This document shows, one piece after another, positions 24,620 to 34,276 of a stretch of DNA of 62,987 nt. The translations under genes and the position numbers were made by a program. This stretch comes from Actinomycetota bacterium (GTDB lineage: Bacteria; Actinomycetota; Actinomycetes; S36-B12; UBA5976), in contig WLPX01000009.1 of the NCBI GenBank assembly GCA_009698575.1, positions 1 to 62,987 on the forward strand. Direction: 5' to 3'. The notes under the pieces are model-generated. The model was not told the DNA's origin. It ran no database searches and saw only the letters and a list, made by a program, of their open reading frames with translations. Each line of letters opens with the position of its first letter. The stretch's first letter is position 1.

Positions 24620-26059
24620 ATGTTCCAAAACAAAAGCCCCCGATATGAAATTCTTTCGCAGGACGCCATGGCAGTTCTGGATAAGGGTTGGCGCCGAATC
24701 GTTTCTGAAATGGGTGTCGAGTTCATGCACGAGCGTGCCTTGGATTTGTTTCGCGCAGCAGGACAAAAAGTTGAAGGCAACAACGTAAAGTTTGATCCGG
24801 ACTGGATCCTGGCCCAAGTTGCCCAAGCACCAAGTGAGTTTACGTTGCAAGCTCGCAACCCTGACAACAACGTCATCATTGGTGGCGACAACATGGTTTT
24901 CGGTGGCGTTTACGGCCCTCCATTCGTGCGTGACTTAGGTGTGCGCCGTGATGGAACTCTTGATGACTTCAGGAACCTAACGAAACTTACTCACATGTTT
25001 ACCGATCTCGATGTCGCAAGCTCAGTAGTAGTAGAGCCAAATGATGCTGATTTAGATACTCGACACATCGACATGATCTACTCCTGCCAAACACTCAGCG
25101 ATAAGGCCTACATGGGCAACGTTGTTACTGGCTTGAATGCACGCGACACCATCAAGATGACCGAGATTGTTTTTGGTGGCCGGGCAAACATTGAAAAGAC
25201 TCCTGCCATAATTTCGTTGATCAACTGCAATTCCCCACTGCGCTGGGATGATCGCATGCTTGAGTCACTGTTTGAATACAGCGAAGCTGGTCAGCCCTGT
25301 GTTCTGACTCCGTTCTTGCTGATGGGTGCAATGAGCCCAGTAACAATTCCAGCTTCCCTAGTCCAGCAAATAGCAGAAGCGCTAACTGGAATCGCCTTGG
25401 CTCAATTAGTTCGTCCTGGCTGTCCAGCAGTGTTTGGATCGTTCTTATCCAACATCGACATGCAGTCAGGTTCACCAATGTTTGGTACACCCGAATCTGC
25501 AATGGGATTGCTTTGCACTGGACAGATTGCTCGGCACTTTGGACTTCCGTTCCGCGGTGGCGGTGGTTTGAACGCAGCCCAGACTGTAGATGCGCAAGCT
25601 GGCTACCAAACTTTGATGACCATGCACGCAACTTTCCTAGCTGGTACTAACTTTGTAATGCATACTGCCGGTTGGCTCGAAGGCGGACTTGTGGCTTGCT
25701 ATGAAAAATTTGTAATGGATGTCGAGTTACTGCAGATGATGCAAACCGAATTCACGCCAATCGAGATTGATGAAGCATCTCTTGCCTTTGGATCTCATGA
25801 AGAAGCCGGCCATGGTGGTCACTTCTTAGGAACCATGCACACCATGGAACGTTTCCGGGATTGCTTCTACCGACCATTCCTGTCATCGGCTGATAACTTC
25901 GATCGCTGGTCTCGTAACGGCTCAAAGACTACTGACGTTCGCGCCAGCGAAATTGCTCACAAAATGCTTGATGAATATGAAGCACCTGCAATGGATGCTG
26001 CAATAAAAGAAGAGCTTGACGAATGGGTCGCCAAGCGCAAGAAGGAGTTAATGGCATGA
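24620..26059 (+). CDS. MttB-family (non-pyrrolysine) methyltransferase, probable glycine betaine:corrinoid methyltransferase
   Basis: A 479-residue trimethylamine-methyltransferase-family TIM-barrel protein. The reading frame has no internal amber codon, so it is not the pyrrolysine enzyme. It belongs with the MtgB/MtpB-type homologues that demethylate quaternary amines such as glycine betaine, proline betaine or carnitine. The segment [10 protein letters not shown] (about 314-323) lies in the region conserved in these enzymes. Glycine betaine is favoured by context: choline and betaine-aldehyde dehydrogenases, a betaine transporter and dimethylglycine oxidase all follow. A ribosome site (CAGGAG) precedes the ATG. 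The stop overlaps the fhs start. Confidence 0.85.
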   Translation: MFQNKSPRYEILSQDAMAVLDKGWRRIVSEMGVEFMHERALDLFRAAGQKVEGNNVKFDPDWILAQVAQAPSEFTLQARNPDNNVIIGGDNMVFGGVYGPPFVRDLGVRRDGTLDDFRNLTKLTHMFTDLDVASSVVVEPNDADLDTRHIDMIYSCQTLSDKAYMGNVVTGLNARDTIKMTEIVFGGRANIEKTPAIISLINCNSPLRWDDRMLESLFEYSEAGQPCVLTPFLLMGAMSPVTIPASLVQQIAEALTGIALAQLVRPGCPAVFGSFLSNIDMQSGSPMFGTPESAMGLLCTGQIARHFGLPFRGGGGLNAAQTVDAQAGYQTLMTMHATFLAGTNFVMHTAGWLEGGLVACYEKFVMDVELLQMMQTEFTPIEIDEASLAFGSHEEAGHGGHFLGTMHTMERFRDCFYRPFLSSADNFDRWSRNGSKTTDVRASEIAHKMLDEYEAPAMDAAIKEELDEWVAKRKKELMA

Positions 26060-27723
26060 AATCAGATATCGACATTGCTCGGGCAGCCACAACTGAATCC
26101 ATAGTTTCAGTTGCTGGGAAAATCGGTATTCCTGCGGAAGCAGTTCTGAACTACGGACCAACAAAAGCGAAAATAAATATGGAGTTCATCTCCTCGCTTA
26201 AAGCTAAGCCGCGCGGGAAGCTAGTTCTAGTTACCGCAATGACTCCGACTCCAGCGGGCGAAGGCAAGACCACAACAACTGTTGGACTTGGCGATGGCCT
26301 AAATGCAATTGGTAAAAAAGCAATCATCTGCTTGCGCGAACCTTCACTTGGACCTTGCTTTGGCATGAAGGGTGGCGCTGCCGGTGGTGGTTTTGCCCAA
26401 GTTGTTCCAATGGAAGACATTAACCTTCACTTCACTGGTGACTTCCATGCAATTGGTGCGGCACATAACTTGCTAGCCGCCATGTTGGATAACCATATCT
26501 ATTGGGGCAATGAACTAGGCATAGACGTGCGTCGAATTGCTTGGAAGCGCGTCATAGATATGAATGATCGCGCACTTCGCGAAATCACTGCTGCATTGGG
26601 TGGTCCAGGAAATGGCTACCCACGTGAAGCTGGCTTTGACATCACAGTTGCCAGCGAAGTTATGGCTATCTTTTGTTTGGCTATGGATCTAGATGATCTA
26701 GAACGTCGCCTTGGAAATATTGTTGTTGGTTACACCCGAGACAAGGTTGCTATTACTGCAGCACAGCTAAATGCCAATGGCGCAATGACCGTACTTCTTA
26801 AAGATGCTTTGATGCCTAACTTGGTTCAGACGCTTGAAAATAATCCAGCATTTGTCCATGGTGGACCGTTTGCAAACATTGCGCACGGCTGCAACACAGT
26901 CTTGGCAACAGATACTGCACTGCGTCTTGGTGACTATGTTGTTACCGAAGCAGGCTTCGGTGCAGATCTTGGTGCGGAAAAATTCTTTGACATCAAATGT
27001 CGCAAAGCTGGCTTAGCACCAGATGCGGCTGTAATTGTGGCAACGGTGCGCGCGCTAAAAATGCATGGCGGAGTTGCCAAGGATGATTTAGGTAAAGAGA
27101 ATGTCGCTGCGGTTGAAGCAGGCTTGGCAAACCTAGGTCGCCATATCCGCAATGTGCAAAAGTTTGGGGTGCCAGTAATTGTTGGCGTAAATAACTTCAC
27201 CACTGATACCGATGCTGAGTTTGCTGCAGTTGCCAAATATTGCGCTGACCTAGGTGTGTCCGCAGTTCGTTGCACCCACTGGGCCGAAGGCAGCAAGGGC
27301 ACTACTGAACTTGCTAACAAAGTTGTCGAACTAGTTGAGGGTGGCACTGCTGTATTCAAGCCGCTATACCCAGACACCATGTCGCTGTGGGACAAAGTTT
27401 CCACCATTGCAACCGAAATCTACGACGCTGCCGAAGTTGTCGCCGACAAGAGTGTGAAGGATCAGTTCCAAGTTTTTGAAGACGCCGGATACGGACACTT
27501 CCCGATCTGCATGGCCAAGACGCAGTACTCGTTCTCAACCGATGCCGCCGCAAAGGGTGCGCCCTCTGGCCACACTGTTGCGATTCGGGAGATTCGCTTA
27601 AGCGCCGGAGCTGAATTTATAGTCGTTGTAACTGGCGACATCATGACTATGCCTGGATTACCTAAGGTGCCTGCTGCCAACAGCATCAAATTGGTAAACG
27701 GCGAGGTTGTCGGGCTCTTCTAA
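26056..27723 (+). CDS. fhs: Formate-tetrahydrofolate ligase
   Basis: A 555-residue ligase interconverting 10-formyl-THF + ADP + Pi and formate + THF + ATP. The P-loop is [12 protein letters not shown] (about 64-75), followed by [18 protein letters not shown]. The ATG at 26056 overlaps the methyltransferase TGA and has AAGGAG 8 bases before it; an upstream in-frame start at 26023 lies inside the previous gene and is unlikely. Placed directly after the methyltransferase, it probably runs in the ATP-forming direction, releasing formate for the formate dehydrogenase. Confidence 0.96.
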   Translation: MKSDIDIARAATTESIVSVAGKIGIPAEAVLNYGPTKAKINMEFISSLKAKPRGKLVLVTAMTPTPAGEGKTTTTVGLGDGLNAIGKKAIICLREPSLGPCFGMKGGAAGGGFAQVVPMEDINLHFTGDFHAIGAAHNLLAAMLDNHIYWGNELGIDVRRIAWKRVIDMNDRALREITAALGGPGNGYPREAGFDITVASEVMAIFCLAMDLDDLERRLGNIVVGYTRDKVAITAAQLNANGAMTVLLKDALMPNLVQTLENNPAFVHGGPFANIAHGCNTVLATDTALRLGDYVVTEAGFGADLGAEKFFDIKCRKAGLAPDAAVIVATVRALKMHGGVAKDDLGKENVAAVEAGLANLGRHIRNVQKFGVPVIVGVNNFTTDTDAEFAAVAKYCADLGVSAVRCTHWAEGSKGTTELANKVVELVEGGTAVFKPLYPDTMSLWDKVSTIATEIYDAAEVVADKSVKDQFQVFEDAGYGHFPICMAKTQYSFSTDAAAKGAPSGHTVAIREIRLSAGAEFIVVVTGDIMTMPGLPKVPAANSIKLVNGEVVGLF

Positions 27724-27748
27724 CAAATTCAACATTTGCAAGACAAGG

Positions 27749-27784
27749 GTTGCCCATAGCGCATAATGTTGCGCAATGGGCAAC
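27749..27784. promoter_or_regulatory. 36-base inverted repeat centred on the iclR-2 promoter
   Basis: The arms GTTGCCCATAGCGCA (27749-27763) and TGCGCAATGGGCAAC (27770-27784) match at 14 of 15 positions. The six-base centre TAATGT is itself a -10 box located exactly 6 bases before the ATG at 27776, and the right arm contains the start codon. A protein bound here would block its own leaderless promoter. Autorepression by the IclR protein is inference. Confidence 0.6.
27764..27769 (+). promoter_or_regulatory. Leaderless -10 box of the second iclR gene
   Basis: TAATGT, then TGCGCA, then the ATG at 27776. It lies at the centre of the inverted repeat at 27749-27784. No ribosome-binding site is visible. 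Confidence 0.5.
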
Positions 27785-28555
27785 ACTCATTTGGCCGACT
27801 CTAGCTCGGTGCAATCGGTAGATCGAGCCCTGGCCATTCTTGAAATCCTGGCCCAGCGCGGCGAATCCGGGGTTACCGAGATCGCTGCTGATCTTGGAGT
27901 TCATAAATCCACCGCTTCACGGTTGATGGGTGCCTTACTTAATCGTGGACTTGTTGATCAAGTTTCTGATCGTGGTCGTTATCGCCTTGGACTTGGATTA
28001 GTTCGACTAGCCGGCAACGTAACTAGTTCCCTCGATGCAGTTTCCGGATCTCGCGCCATAACTCGAGCCCTGGCCACCGAGGTTGGTGAAACCGTAAACA
28101 TTGCAGTGCTGGATAACAATCGCGTGCTTTACGTAGATCAAGTTGTTGGTCCGTCAATGGTTTCGATGCGCAGTTGGCTGGGTCAGAGTGTGCCCACTCA
28201 TTGCACCGCAACCGGGAAAGTTTTAACTGCCTGGCTAGATAAACCAGAGCGCATCGCGGCTCGGCCAGCAACTTGGAAGAAATTAGCACCAAACACAATC
28301 ACATCAGTAGATGCCCTCGAAAAAGAATTGGAACAAGTTCGAAAACAAGGATTCGCTGTTGCGAATCAGGAAATGGAAGCAGACTTCATGGCAATAGCTG
28401 CGCCCATCCGAGATGAGCATGACGAAGTAACTGCAGCGCTTGTGATTTCCGGCCCTGCAAGTCGTATCAAGGCAAAAGATTTCGATGCCTTGGGCCACAT
28501 TGTGAAACTAAGTGCATCCAAACTTTCGGGCAATCCGAACTATTGGCGAGAGTAG
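27776..28555 (+). CDS. IclR-family regulator (second), betaine gene region
   Basis: A 259-residue regulator with an N-terminal winged helix (V-T-E-I-A-A-D-L-G-V-H-K-S-T-A-S-R-L, about 33-50) and a C-terminal IclR sensor domain with S-V-P-T-H-C-T-A-T-G-K-V-L. It is a distant paralogue of the IclR at 23679. It begins 52 bases after fhs and ends 11 bases before betB, so it can be read through with both, but it also has its own likely leaderless promoter. Related half-sites before the dimethylglycine oxidase gene suggest that it also controls the next operon. Confidence 0.9.
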   Translation: MGNTHLADSSSVQSVDRALAILEILAQRGESGVTEIAADLGVHKSTASRLMGALLNRGLVDQVSDRGRYRLGLGLVRLAGNVTSSLDAVSGSRAITRALATEVGETVNIAVLDNNRVLYVDQVVGPSMVSMRSWLGQSVPTHCTATGKVLTAWLDKPERIAARPATWKKLAPNTITSVDALEKELEQVRKQGFAVANQEMEADFMAIAAPIRDEHDEVTAALVISGPASRIKAKDFDALGHIVKLSASKLSGNPNYWRE

Positions 28556-28566
28556 GGTTTTGGATT

Positions 28567-30072
28567 ATGGCTTACGAAAATGTGACCTCGCTATTCATTA
28601 ATGGCAAGCGCCAAGGTAGCTCATCGGGTGAAATTCGAAATGTTTTACATCCTGCAGACGGTCACCTAGTAGCAACTTTTCACGAAGGCGGAGCAGCTGA
28701 CACGGTTAGTGCCATCGATGCAGCGCGTCAGGCATTTGATTCGGATCATTGGCAATCATTTACCGGCGAACAGCGCGGAAAGATATTGGAACGAGTTGCC
28801 GACATCCTCGAGCGAGATAAAGAACTTTTTGCAAAAGCTGAATCAGAAGACACAGCAAAACGAATCGTGGAAGCAAGATATGACATTGATGATGTAATTT
28901 CAGTTTTCAAGTATTTTGCAAAGTTGGCACCACAAGATCACGAACGGGCCGTAGATCCTGGTCGAGAGAATATCCGAAGCACTATGGTCACTGAACCAAT
29001 CGGAGTCGTTGCCATGATCACACCATGGAACTATCCCCTATTGCAGGCTTCATGGAAAATGGCACCTGCAATTGCAACCGGTTGCACTTTTGTAATTAAG
29101 CCAAGTGAATTAACGCCATCAACTACATCAATGATGATGGATGTGTTTACTGAGGCAGGCTTACCAGCGGGAGTAGCGAACTTGGTATTAGGTGCTGGCG
29201 CAGTTGCCGGCGGTCCACTTAGTACTCACCCAGGCGTTGACATGGTTTCCTTCACCGGCAGCTTGGCAACTGGTAAAAATCTGATGGTTAATTCGGCGGA
29301 AACTGTAAAGCGCGTTGCCTTAGAGCTTGGCGGTAAGAATCCAAATATTATTTTTGCTGACGCTGATTTAGATGCTGCAATCGATAATGCACTTACCGCA
29401 GTATTCCTGCACTCTGGGCAAGTTTGCTCCGCAGGCGCTCGACTACTTGTAGAAAAGTCGATTCATACTCGAGTAGTTGATGAGATTGCGCTTCGCGCCG
29501 ATTTGATTCGGTTAGGCGGTGCTTACGATGATGAAGCCGAAACTGGCGCACTGATCAGCGCCGGTCATCGCGACAAAATTGAGCGTTATGTTGCAGATGC
29601 TTTAGCTGAAGGTGCAGTTCTGCGGGCTGGCGGCAAACGTCCTGAGGGATCCCAGTTTGCAAACGGATATTTTTACCGACCAACTGTGCTCGATAACTGC
29701 ACAACTGATATGAGTTGCGTGCAAGACGAATCATTTGGCCCAATCCTTACCGTAGAGACTTTTGAATCCGAGGAAGAAGCCATCAAATTAGGCAATGACA
29801 CCATTTTTGGCTTAGCCGGCGCAGTCTGGACTAATGACTCTGAAAAAGCTCAACGCGTAGCTCGTGGACTTCGCCATGGCACTATTTGGATTAACGATTA
29901 CCACCCTTATGTTGCCCAAGCTGAATGGGGCGGCTTTAAGCAATCTGGCAATGGCCGAGAACTGGGTGAGGCCGGTCTTGCAGAATATTTAGAACACAAA
30001 CACATTTGGCAAAATTTGGCTCCAGCACCATCGGAGTGGTTCGTACCAACGAAAGGTCAAGTAAATGTCTGA
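28567..30072 (+). CDS. betB: Betaine-aldehyde dehydrogenase
   Basis: A 501-residue NAD(P)-dependent aldehyde dehydrogenase. The N-P binding region is P-W-N-Y-P-L with G-S-x-x-T-G (F-T-G-S-L-A-T-G). The catalytic glutamate lies in L-E-L-G-G-K-N-P-N and the catalytic cysteine in S-G-Q-V-C-S-A-G. A conserved [14 protein letters not shown] end is typical of BetB-like enzymes. The ATG at 28567 gives the normal family length; an upstream in-frame start at 28543 lies inside iclR. Converting betaine aldehyde to glycine betaine is inferred from choline dehydrogenase and the betaine transporter nearby. It overlaps the transporter ATPase by 8 bases. Confidence 0.85.
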   Translation: MAYENVTSLFINGKRQGSSSGEIRNVLHPADGHLVATFHEGGAADTVSAIDAARQAFDSDHWQSFTGEQRGKILERVADILERDKELFAKAESEDTAKRIVEARYDIDDVISVFKYFAKLAPQDHERAVDPGRENIRSTMVTEPIGVVAMITPWNYPLLQASWKMAPAIATGCTFVIKPSELTPSTTSMMMDVFTEAGLPAGVANLVLGAGAVAGGPLSTHPGVDMVSFTGSLATGKNLMVNSAETVKRVALELGGKNPNIIFADADLDAAIDNALTAVFLHSGQVCSAGARLLVEKSIHTRVVDEIALRADLIRLGGAYDDEAETGALISAGHRDKIERYVADALAEGAVLRAGGKRPEGSQFANGYFYRPTVLDNCTTDMSCVQDESFGPILTVETFESEEEAIKLGNDTIFGLAGAVWTNDSEKAQRVARGLRHGTIWINDYHPYVAQAEWGGFKQSGNGRELGEAGLAEYLEHKHIWQNLAPAPSEWFVPTKGQVNV

Positions 30073-31093
30073 CAACACCAGTGCGATTTCGGTTAAAAAT
30101 CTTTGGCAAGTCTTTGGACCTAACCCGGAGAAAATTGTTGGTAGTCCAGATGCCAGTTTGCCACGCGCAGAACTGCGGGAAAAGACTGGCAATACTGCTG
30201 CAGTTCGCGATGTGTCATTTGATGTTGCACCTGGTGAAGTATTTGTGGTGATGGGACTTTCGGGTTCTGGAAAATCCACACTCGTACGCTGCTTAACTCG
30301 GTTGATTGAGCCAACTGCGGGCAGTGTCGTTATGCATGGTGAAGATGTATTGAAAGCAACCGATGCAAGATTGCGGGAATTGCGCCGGACGCAATTTTCC
30401 ATGGTCTTCCAAAACTTTGGATTACTACCGCACCGCAAAGTAATCGACAACATCGCATTTGCGTTAGAAGTTAATGGCGTAAGTAAAGAAAAACGACATG
30501 CTCGCGCTAATGAAGTTATTGAACTTGTTGGCCTGCAAGGCTTTGCGCAGGCTTACCCAGAACAACTTTCTGGTGGCATGCAGCAACGCGTTGGATTAGC
30601 GCGCGCACTTGCCGTTGATCCAGAAGTGCTGTTCCTAGACGAACCATTTTCTGCACTTGATCCATTAATCCGTCGCGATATGCAAACTGAAGTAATGCGA
30701 CTTCATAAAGAACTCGGTAAAACTATGGTCTTTATTACGCATGATTTGGCGGAAGCACTTAAAGTCGGTAACCGCATTGCAATCATGCGCGATGGTGCGG
30801 TAGTTCAAATGGGAACGGCTGAAGAGTTGATCGCCCACCCAGCTGATGACTACGTTGCAGACTTCACGCGCGACGTACCCAAGTCACATGTACTGACAGT
30901 GCGAACTATTGCTCGCCCATTAGCTGCTAACGAAACAGCAACCGATCGCACAATCCAAGCCGGAACCATAATTCGCGATGCAACTGCTGCCGTTCTAGAA
31001 GCCAATGGACCCGTTGCAGTCTTAGATGGCACTAACTTGGTGGGCTATATAAAATCCCGTGACATCCTGCAGGTTGTCGGAGGCGGTTCATAG
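30065..31093 (+). CDS. opuAA: Glycine betaine/proline betaine ABC transporter ATPase
   Basis: A 342-residue ProV/OpuAA-type ATPase. Walker A is G-L-S-G-S-G-K-S-T, the signature [15 protein letters not shown], and Walker B V-L-F-L-D-E-P-F. The N-terminal helix region before Walker A (about 50 residues) is typical of this subfamily. Only a single shortened CBS-like region (about 290-342) ends the protein; it could sense ionic strength, though full OpuAA has two CBS repeats. It is followed 2 bases later by the permease. Confidence 0.92.
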   Translation: MSDNTSAISVKNLWQVFGPNPEKIVGSPDASLPRAELREKTGNTAAVRDVSFDVAPGEVFVVMGLSGSGKSTLVRCLTRLIEPTAGSVVMHGEDVLKATDARLRELRRTQFSMVFQNFGLLPHRKVIDNIAFALEVNGVSKEKRHARANEVIELVGLQGFAQAYPEQLSGGMQQRVGLARALAVDPEVLFLDEPFSALDPLIRRDMQTEVMRLHKELGKTMVFITHDLAEALKVGNRIAIMRDGAVVQMGTAEELIAHPADDYVADFTRDVPKSHVLTVRTIARPLAANETATDRTIQAGTIIRDATAAVLEANGPVAVLDGTNLVGYIKSRDILQVVGGGS

Positions 31094-31095
31094 GT

Positions 31096-33075
31096 ATGAC
31101 TGTTCGGAGTGAACCAGCACTGGTAGCTGCACCGAAAAAAATCCGGCGCAGCTGGTTACTTGCCATTTTGTTTTTGGTGTGGATTGTGCTGGCTCGAGTG
31201 ACTAAAGGTAAGGCAACTCTTGAGTTACCTGTGCCTGAGAACACAAAATTCACCACATGGGCAGGAGATGTTGCTGATTCGATTCGAGGTAATCGAACCG
31301 ATGGTGCTGCCTTCAAATATTTCTTTAACCCAATTAGAGAATTCATTGATGGCTTTGTAACCATCATTAGAGAATTCATTGCAATTCCAACAGGAAACTC
31401 CAGCATTCCAGTTTTGGGTTGGCTTGGCGTAATTGCCGTAATTGGATTCATTGTTTATGCCATCTCCTATATCCGAATGGCAATTGCCGCTGTCTTATTG
31501 ATTTTTGCATGTGGTGCGCTAGGGCTTTGGACAGATTCAATGGATACCTTGGCAATGACACTGGCCGCTGTGATCTTGTCGCTTGCGATCGGAATTCCAG
31601 TTGGCATCTGGGCGGGACTTTCAGATCGTGCCCTCAAAGCAGTTACGCCAATCTTGGACTTGGCTCAAATTTTGCCAACTTTGGTTTACTTGGCTCCGCT
31701 TGCACTCTTTTTCTTGATCGGTCCAGCTTCAGCGACTATCGCAACGATGGTTTACAGCATTCCCATTGCAGTTCGACTTACTGCATTTGGAATTCGTGGT
31801 GTTCCCGTAAGTCCAGTTGAAGCAGGTACTTCAATGGGAACTACAACTAGGCAACTATTAAGAAAAGTTCAGTTACCGATGGCCTCTCGCACCATAATCC
31901 TTGGTATCAATCAAACCGTAATGGCAGCGCTCTCGTTCGTTGTAATTGCTGCTTTGATCGGTGCTCCTGGACTTGGTAAACCCGTAGTAGAAGCGTTGAT
32001 CATTCGCAATGTCGGTGAAGGTTTTGTTGCCGGTCTTGCTGTGGTGCTGATTGCGATTATGTTGGATCGAAGTACTTCAGCAGCTATCCAGAAAGAAAAA
32101 TCTTTTGTACCGCCATCGGATGCGGATCGCAAGCGCAGAAAATTTGGATTGATTATCGGCGGAATTTTGACCATCGTGAGTATTGTGTTGTCCAGACAAC
32201 TTGCTTGGGCTGCATACTTCCCCGAGCAAATAAATGTTAGTGACAAAGTTGCTCATGCCGCTGATTCATTTATAGTTTGGGTCACCGAGAATCTTGAATT
32301 CTTAACTGCCGGTCTTAGTAAAGTAGTTACGGTCGGAGTTCTTAATCCACTTGAAAGTGTGTTGTCTAATTCACCATGGTTCTTAACCGTGACAATGATC
32401 ACTTTAATTTCATTAATTCTTGGTGGCATTAGGTCAGCATTTATAACCGTGGTCTTGTTGCTCGCAATTGTGGCCAGCGGCCTATGGTTCGACACCATGA
32501 TCACATTCACTCAAACCATCGTTGCGACTTTGCTCACCATGGCAGTTGGCGTTGTTTTGGGAGTTTGGATTGGTCGAAGTGCGCGAGCTGAGCGAATGTT
32601 GCGGCCGATTTTGGATGCAGGACAAACCCTGCCTGCGTTTGTATACTTGATTCCGATGCTGGGCTTCTTTGGTCCATCCCGATTTACTGCAATCGCTACA
32701 GGCATTGTTTATTCCATCCCAATTGTGGTGAAAATTGTGGGCCAGGGCATTCGAGAAGTGCCAACAACCATGATTGAAGCGGCCACTTCGGCGGGTTCCA
32801 CCAAGTGGCAACTCATAACGAAAGTACAACTTCCAGCCGCAAAGAAGTCCCTACTGCTGGCAACTAATCAAGGATTGATATTTGTACTAGCGGTAGTAGT
32901 TATCGGGGGCTTCGTCGGCGCAGGTGGACTTGGCTATTTGGTAATTCTCGGAGGATCAAAGCCTCAATTGCAAGGAAAGGGCCTGGTAGCAGGGTTCTCG
33001 ATTTTGCTTCTTGGCGTAATGATTGACCGAATCGCACAGTACACGGTGGCCCGAAATTCGGCCCCGAAGCATTAG
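31096..33075 (+). CDS. Betaine ABC transporter permease with two tandem permease domains
   Basis: A 659-residue membrane protein, about twice the length of a usual ProW/OpuAB permease. Two complete BPD-type permease units are present, around residues 150-325 and 470-645. Each has its own EAA loop: V-E-A-G-T-S-M-G near 241-248 and I-E-A-A-T-S-A-G near 560-567. The halves are clearly homologous but not identical. Each half also has extra membrane segments before it. One polypeptide could thus form the whole transmembrane channel that normally requires a homodimer. It lies between the ATPase and binding-protein genes. Confidence 0.88.
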   Translation: MTVRSEPALVAAPKKIRRSWLLAILFLVWIVLARVTKGKATLELPVPENTKFTTWAGDVADSIRGNRTDGAAFKYFFNPIREFIDGFVTIIREFIAIPTGNSSIPVLGWLGVIAVIGFIVYAISYIRMAIAAVLLIFACGALGLWTDSMDTLAMTLAAVILSLAIGIPVGIWAGLSDRALKAVTPILDLAQILPTLVYLAPLALFFLIGPASATIATMVYSIPIAVRLTAFGIRGVPVSPVEAGTSMGTTTRQLLRKVQLPMASRTIILGINQTVMAALSFVVIAALIGAPGLGKPVVEALIIRNVGEGFVAGLAVVLIAIMLDRSTSAAIQKEKSFVPPSDADRKRRKFGLIIGGILTIVSIVLSRQLAWAAYFPEQINVSDKVAHAADSFIVWVTENLEFLTAGLSKVVTVGVLNPLESVLSNSPWFLTVTMITLISLILGGIRSAFITVVLLLAIVASGLWFDTMITFTQTIVATLLTMAVGVVLGVWIGRSARAERMLRPILDAGQTLPAFVYLIPMLGFFGPSRFTAIATGIVYSIPIVVKIVGQGIREVPTTMIEAATSAGSTKWQLITKVQLPAAKKSLLLATNQGLIFVLAVVVIGGFVGAGGLGYLVILGGSKPQLQGKGLVAGFSILLLGVMIDRIAQYTVARNSAPKH

Positions 33076-33103
33076 ATTTCAAACTAGCGAACGTTGGTTT
33101 GAA

Positions 33104-33123
33104 GAACTATCGAAAGGTAGTTC
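33104..33123 (+). other. Stem-loop with GAAA tetraloop before the binding-protein gene
   Basis: GAACTATC-GAAA-GGTAGTTC folds into an 8-pair stem (one G-U) closed by a GNRA tetraloop, in the 70-base gap between permease and binding-protein genes. It is not followed by a T run, so it is probably an RNA processing or stability element that lets the binding protein be made in excess. Function is inference. Confidence 0.45.
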
Positions 33124-33145
33124 GTTTCCTAGCAAGGAGATAAGA

Positions 33146-34108
33146 ATGATCCGGAACAAGAAGGTTGCTGCCAAAGCCTCAGTGCTTGCTGCAGCTGCTG
33201 CCCTTCTGTTGTCAGCATGTGGCGGAGCAGGTGTAGATGCGGGAGCATCTGCTGCTCCAACAGGTGATGCAGCAGCATGTGGTTCATACGCAATTGCAAT
33301 GCATGCTTGGGTTGGTTACACAGCCTCAGCTCAGGTTGTAACTGAAGTTGCCAAGGCAGCCGGTTGCGACATCTCACAGGTCACACTGGAAGAAGCTGGC
33401 GTTACATATGACGCTATGGAAGCTGGTTCCGTTGACGTTGTTATCGAAGATTGGGGCGGCGGCCGCTGGAAAGATTGGGCAGACCGTGGCGCACTTGTTG
33501 AAGTTGGCAACAACGGAAACATTGGCCTTATCGGTATGTTCGTTCCACAGTGGATGGCTGATGAATATCCAGACATCACTGACTCAGCAAATCTAAATAA
33601 GTATGCTGATCTATTCAAGAATGATGAATCAAAGGGTAAGGGTGCTTGGTACGAAGGCCCACCGGGATACACCACTATTGGTGAAAAACTGGTTGCTGAA
33701 AACAAGCTAAATTACACCATCATTTCAACTGGCTCTGAGCAAGCGCTAATTGATGTGTTCACCAAGGCTGCTGCAGACAAGACTGCTGCACTTGGATACT
33801 TCTACGAACCACAGAACTTCCTAGCGAAGGTTCCATTGGCTCGTATCAAGTTCCCAGCCAATGACTGGACAGATGCTGAACAGGCTTCTGGTCTAACTGA
33901 CTACCCAGAGTCACCTCTGATGAAGTTGGCTACGCCAAAGGTTATGGATGCAAACGATGCTTTCACCAAGATCGTTAAGAACTTCTCCTGGACTAACGCA
34001 GACCAGAATGAAGTAGCAGCAGATATCGAATCTGGAACTGATCCTGCAGTAGCAGCTCAGAAGTGGATCGATGCTCACGCAGACGTAGTAGCTGGCTGGC
34101 TTAAGTAA
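33146..34108 (+). CDS. Glycine betaine-binding lipoprotein of the ABC transporter
   Basis: A 320-residue OpuAC/ProX-type substrate-binding protein. The signal peptide (basic start, alanine/leucine core) ends in the lipobox L-L-S-A-C, with lipidated C22. Tryptophans that could build the aromatic cage for the quaternary ammonium occur in H-A-W-V-G-Y, E-D-W-G-G-G-R-W-K-D-W and G-A-W-Y-E-G. The ATG at 33146 has AAGGAG 8 bases upstream; a longer frame starting at 33023 lies within the permease and would hide the signal peptide. A clear terminator follows. Confidence 0.92.
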   Translation: MIRNKKVAAKASVLAAAAALLLSACGGAGVDAGASAAPTGDAAACGSYAIAMHAWVGYTASAQVVTEVAKAAGCDISQVTLEEAGVTYDAMEAGSVDVVIEDWGGGRWKDWADRGALVEVGNNGNIGLIGMFVPQWMADEYPDITDSANLNKYADLFKNDESKGKGAWYEGPPGYTTIGEKLVAENKLNYTIISTGSEQALIDVFTKAAADKTAALGYFYEPQNFLAKVPLARIKFPANDWTDAEQASGLTDYPESPLMKLATPKVMDANDAFTKIVKNFSWTNADQNEVAADIESGTDPAVAAQKWIDAHADVVAGWLK

Positions 34109-34128
34109 GCCTGGCTAATAAGTCACCT

Positions 34129-34168
34129 AAAACTGGTGAGTCCTCGTATGAGGGCTCACCAGTTTTTT
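34129..34168 (+). terminator. Rho-independent terminator of the mttB-opuA operon
   Basis: The stem AAAACTGGTGAG pairs with CTCACCAGTTTT, with TCCTCGTATGAGGG in the loop (itself able to form a small TCCTC/GAGGG helix), and a run of six T follows. Because the stem begins with A-rich sequence it may also act on the other strand. Confidence 0.85.
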
Positions 34169-34228
34169 AATTCCGCTTGACCAAGTGTGCAATCAAGAGG
34201 ACGATTATCTTGTTGCGCTATAAGCACT

Positions 34229-34257
34229 TTGTTGCATAATTCGCAACACCTTATTTT
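34229..34257 (+). promoter_or_regulatory. Promoter of the dimethylglycine/sarcosine operon
   Basis: A possible -35 box TTGTTG (34229-34234) and -10 box TATTTT (34252-34257) lie 17 bases apart, about 20 bases before the GTG start at 34277. The -35 box lies inside the inverted repeat at 34230-34248, so a bound repressor would block it. Confidence 0.4.
34230..34248. promoter_or_regulatory. Inverted repeat before dmg oxidase, probable IclR site
   Basis: TGTTGC-ATAATTC-GCAACA is a perfect inverted repeat with 6-base arms. A related half-site TGTTGCGCTAT stands at 34211-34221. It differs at one base from TGTTGCGCAAT in the operator-like repeat at the iclR-2 promoter (27767-27777). The shared core suggests one regulator for both operons. 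Confidence 0.45.
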
Positions 34258-34276
34258 TAACGATTGAGGGTTACGC

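Noticed and set aside
26023..26055. Upstream in-frame start for formate-THF ligase
   Set aside because: It would encode eleven extra residues within the end of the methyltransferase gene; the ATG at 26056 has a good ribosome site and an ATGA overlap.
24620..26059. Pyrrolysine-containing trimethylamine methyltransferase (true MttB)
   Set aside because: The reading frame has no internal TAG and is full length at 479 residues, and no pyrrolysine genes are nearby, so it is a non-pyrrolysine homologue.
33023..33145. Longer N terminus for the betaine-binding protein
   Set aside because: It would place about 40 residues before a clear lipoprotein signal peptide and overlap the permease gene; the ATG at 33146 has AAGGAG.
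34129..34168. Insertion-sequence end or attachment site
   Set aside because: The inverted repeat is a terminator followed by a T run, with no transposase or target duplication nearby.
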